DNA of 13,792 bases from Prevotellaceae bacterium (lineage in GTDB: Bacteria; Bacteroidota; Bacteroidia; Bacteroidales; Paludibacteraceae): positions 1-13,792 of the forward strand of contig JAISXJ010000094.1 in assembly GCA_031270565.1 (NCBI GenBank), read 5' to 3'. Within the stretch, counting starts at the first letter, position 1, and the number at the start of each line of letters is the position of its first letter. Positions 12,713-13,792 of this stretch are shown piece by piece. The position numbers were made by a program, and so were the translations under genes. The notes beneath the pieces are model-generated. The model did no database searches. It saw nothing but the letters and a program-made list of their open reading frames with translations, and was not told the origin of the DNA.

Positions 12713-13792
12713 ATGAAAATAAAAGATGTAGTATGCGCTCAGGGAAAAACAGGTTTTTTCTTTGACGACCAGAAAGCCATCAAGTCTGGGGCAAAAAACG
12801 ATGGCGCTTTTTACTCCGGTACGCCCCTGACATCCGGTTTTACAGCCATTCGTCAAGCAGGCGAGGCTATCTCGGTGTTGTTTATTCTGGAAAATGGCGC
12901 AATCGCTCACGGCGACTGCGCGGCGGTGCAGTATTCGGGCGCAGGCGGACGAGACCCGCTTTTTCTGGCTAAGGACTTTATTCCGATTATCGAAAACGAC
13001 ATTGCACCCATGTACAGAGGCAGGGAGATTACCTCTTTTCGCGCTCTGGCGGAATTGGTGGACAAACACGTGGACGCTGACGGCAAACTCTATCACACAG
13101 CCATTCGTTACGGCGTAACACAGGCATGTCTTGATGCCACTGCCAAAAGCAAAGGTAAACTGATGGCGCAGGTGATTGCCGAAGAGTACAATACGCAGAT
13201 TGCCGATGCCATTATCCCGATTTTCTCACAGTCAGGCGATGACCGTTACCTGAATGTTGACAAAATGATTATGAAAGGTGCGGATGTTCTGCCGCATGCC
13301 CTGTTTAACCACGTGGAGGAAAAAGTGGGACTGCAAGGCGAAAAGATTGTCGCCTATCTGGAGTGGCTGCGCAACAGAATCCTGCAATTCAAACCCCGTG
13401 AGAATTACAACCCCGTGCTACATATAGATGTCTATGGCACGTTGGGACTTGTATTCAACAATGATTTTGAGGCTATTGTCAACTATATCTGCACGCTCGA
13501 AAAGGCGGCTCATCCGTTCCGTCTGCGGGTAGAAGGTCCTGTGGATATGGGTGAACGCACGGCACAGATTGAGGCGTTGCGCATCATTCGTGAACGGCTT
13601 GATGCCAAAAACAGTAACGTGGAAATTGTTGCCGATGAATGGTGCAATACGCTGGAAGATGTTATCGACTTTACCACGTATAAGGCGGGACACATGGCGC
13701 AAATCAAAACGCCCGACCTGGGCGGTATTAATAATAGCATTGAGGCGGTTCTTCACTGCAAAAAATATGGTATGGGCGCCTATCTGGGCGGC
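12713..13792 (+). CDS. Methylaspartate ammonia-lyase, cut by right edge
   Basis: The first 360 codons of a protein that is about 413 residues in the family; the frame is open to the last base, so only about 50 residues are missing. It removes ammonia from (2S,3S)-3-methylaspartate to give mesaconate, second step of the methylaspartate pathway of glutamate fermentation. It belongs to the enolase superfamily: a capping domain at 1-160, then a TIM barrel. The magnesium ligands fall at D239 (HID), E274 (RVEGP) and D308 (VADEW), and the acid-base residues at H195 (LPHALFN) and K332 (QIKTPD) with Gln330. All are one residue beyond the published positions for the Citrobacter/Clostridium enzymes. The start MKIKDVVCAQG matches the family. 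The gene directly follows glmE, the same order as in Clostridium tetanomorphum, where the gene is called bma or mal. Confidence 0.96.
   Translation, partial: MKIKDVVCAQGKTGFFFDDQKAIKSGAKNDGAFYSGTPLTSGFTAIRQAGEAISVLFILENGAIAHGDCAAVQYSGAGGRDPLFLAKDFIPIIENDIAPMYRGREITSFRALAELVDKHVDADGKLYHTAIRYGVTQACLDATAKSKGKLMAQVIAEEYNTQIADAIIPIFSQSGDDRYLNVDKMIMKGADVLPHALFNHVEEKVGLQGEKIVAYLEWLRNRILQFKPRENYNPVLHIDVYGTLGLVFNNDFEAIVNYICTLEKAAHPFRLRVEGPVDMGERTAQIEALRIIRERLDAKNSNVEIVADEWCNTLEDVIDFTTYKAGHMAQIKTPDLGGINNSIEAVLHCKKYGMGAYLGG

Overview
The window looks like a piece of chromosome from an anaerobic Bacteroidetes bacterium, most likely Bacteroidales. The basis is: several promoter-like sites of the Bacteroidetes type (TTTG, about 20 bases, TAnnTTTG), starts without Shine-Dalgarno sequences, a FISUMP-domain exported protein, a DUF2027-Smr protein of the kind typical of this phylum, and long repeat-rich AT intergenic stretches. 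The species cannot be named from the sequence. No rRNA, tRNA or CRISPR array was seen.

Layout, left to right. (1) Positions 1-578, minus strand: the N-terminal part of an unrecognised protein that runs off the left edge. (2) 579-1597: about 1 kb without a confident gene, packed with repeats. It holds a 13-unit, 21-bp tandem array built on a 12-bp palindrome, a roughly 250-bp leader-like element with a run of nine G, a 7-bp tandem repeat, a possible promoter and three consecutive perfect hairpins. (3) 1598-3161, minus strand: an AT-rich type II restriction-modification pair, methyltransferase first and an MvaI/BcnI-like endonuclease one base behind it. (4) 3402-6929, minus strand: a tight four-gene unit, lolA-like, DUF2027-Smr, a small GNAT acetyltransferase and nadB. 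(5) 6930-7691: a divergent regulatory gap with a 122-bp phase-locked palindrome (MITE-like) and a second, oppositely oriented copy of the leader-like element. (6) 7692-9107, plus strand: an exported FISUMP protein whose C-terminal end resembles a diversified C-type-lectin-like region, followed by a strong terminator. (7) 9401-13792, plus strand: the methylaspartate operon glmS-glmL-glmE-MAL, cut by the right edge.

How the genes fit together. The plus-strand operon supplies the first two steps of the methylaspartate route of glutamate fermentation: B12-dependent glutamate mutase with its partner GlmL makes 3-methylaspartate, and the ammonia-lyase converts it to mesaconate. All catalytic residues I could place by counting are present. 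The lolA-to-nadB unit mixes envelope, nucleic-acid and NAD-synthesis functions and is probably a housekeeping operon.

The most unusual signals are non-genic. Two genes of different type (the left-edge protein and the FISUMP protein) each appear to be preceded by a promoter ending in TTTGCCCC, then a long leader carrying the same conserved element with a nine-base C tract. One of these leaders also carries the 21-bp palindromic array. I treat this as a candidate undescribed leader or mobile element family, and the FISUMP C-terminus as a candidate remote target of a diversity-generating retroelement. No reverse transcriptase or template repeat is visible here, so that remains inference.
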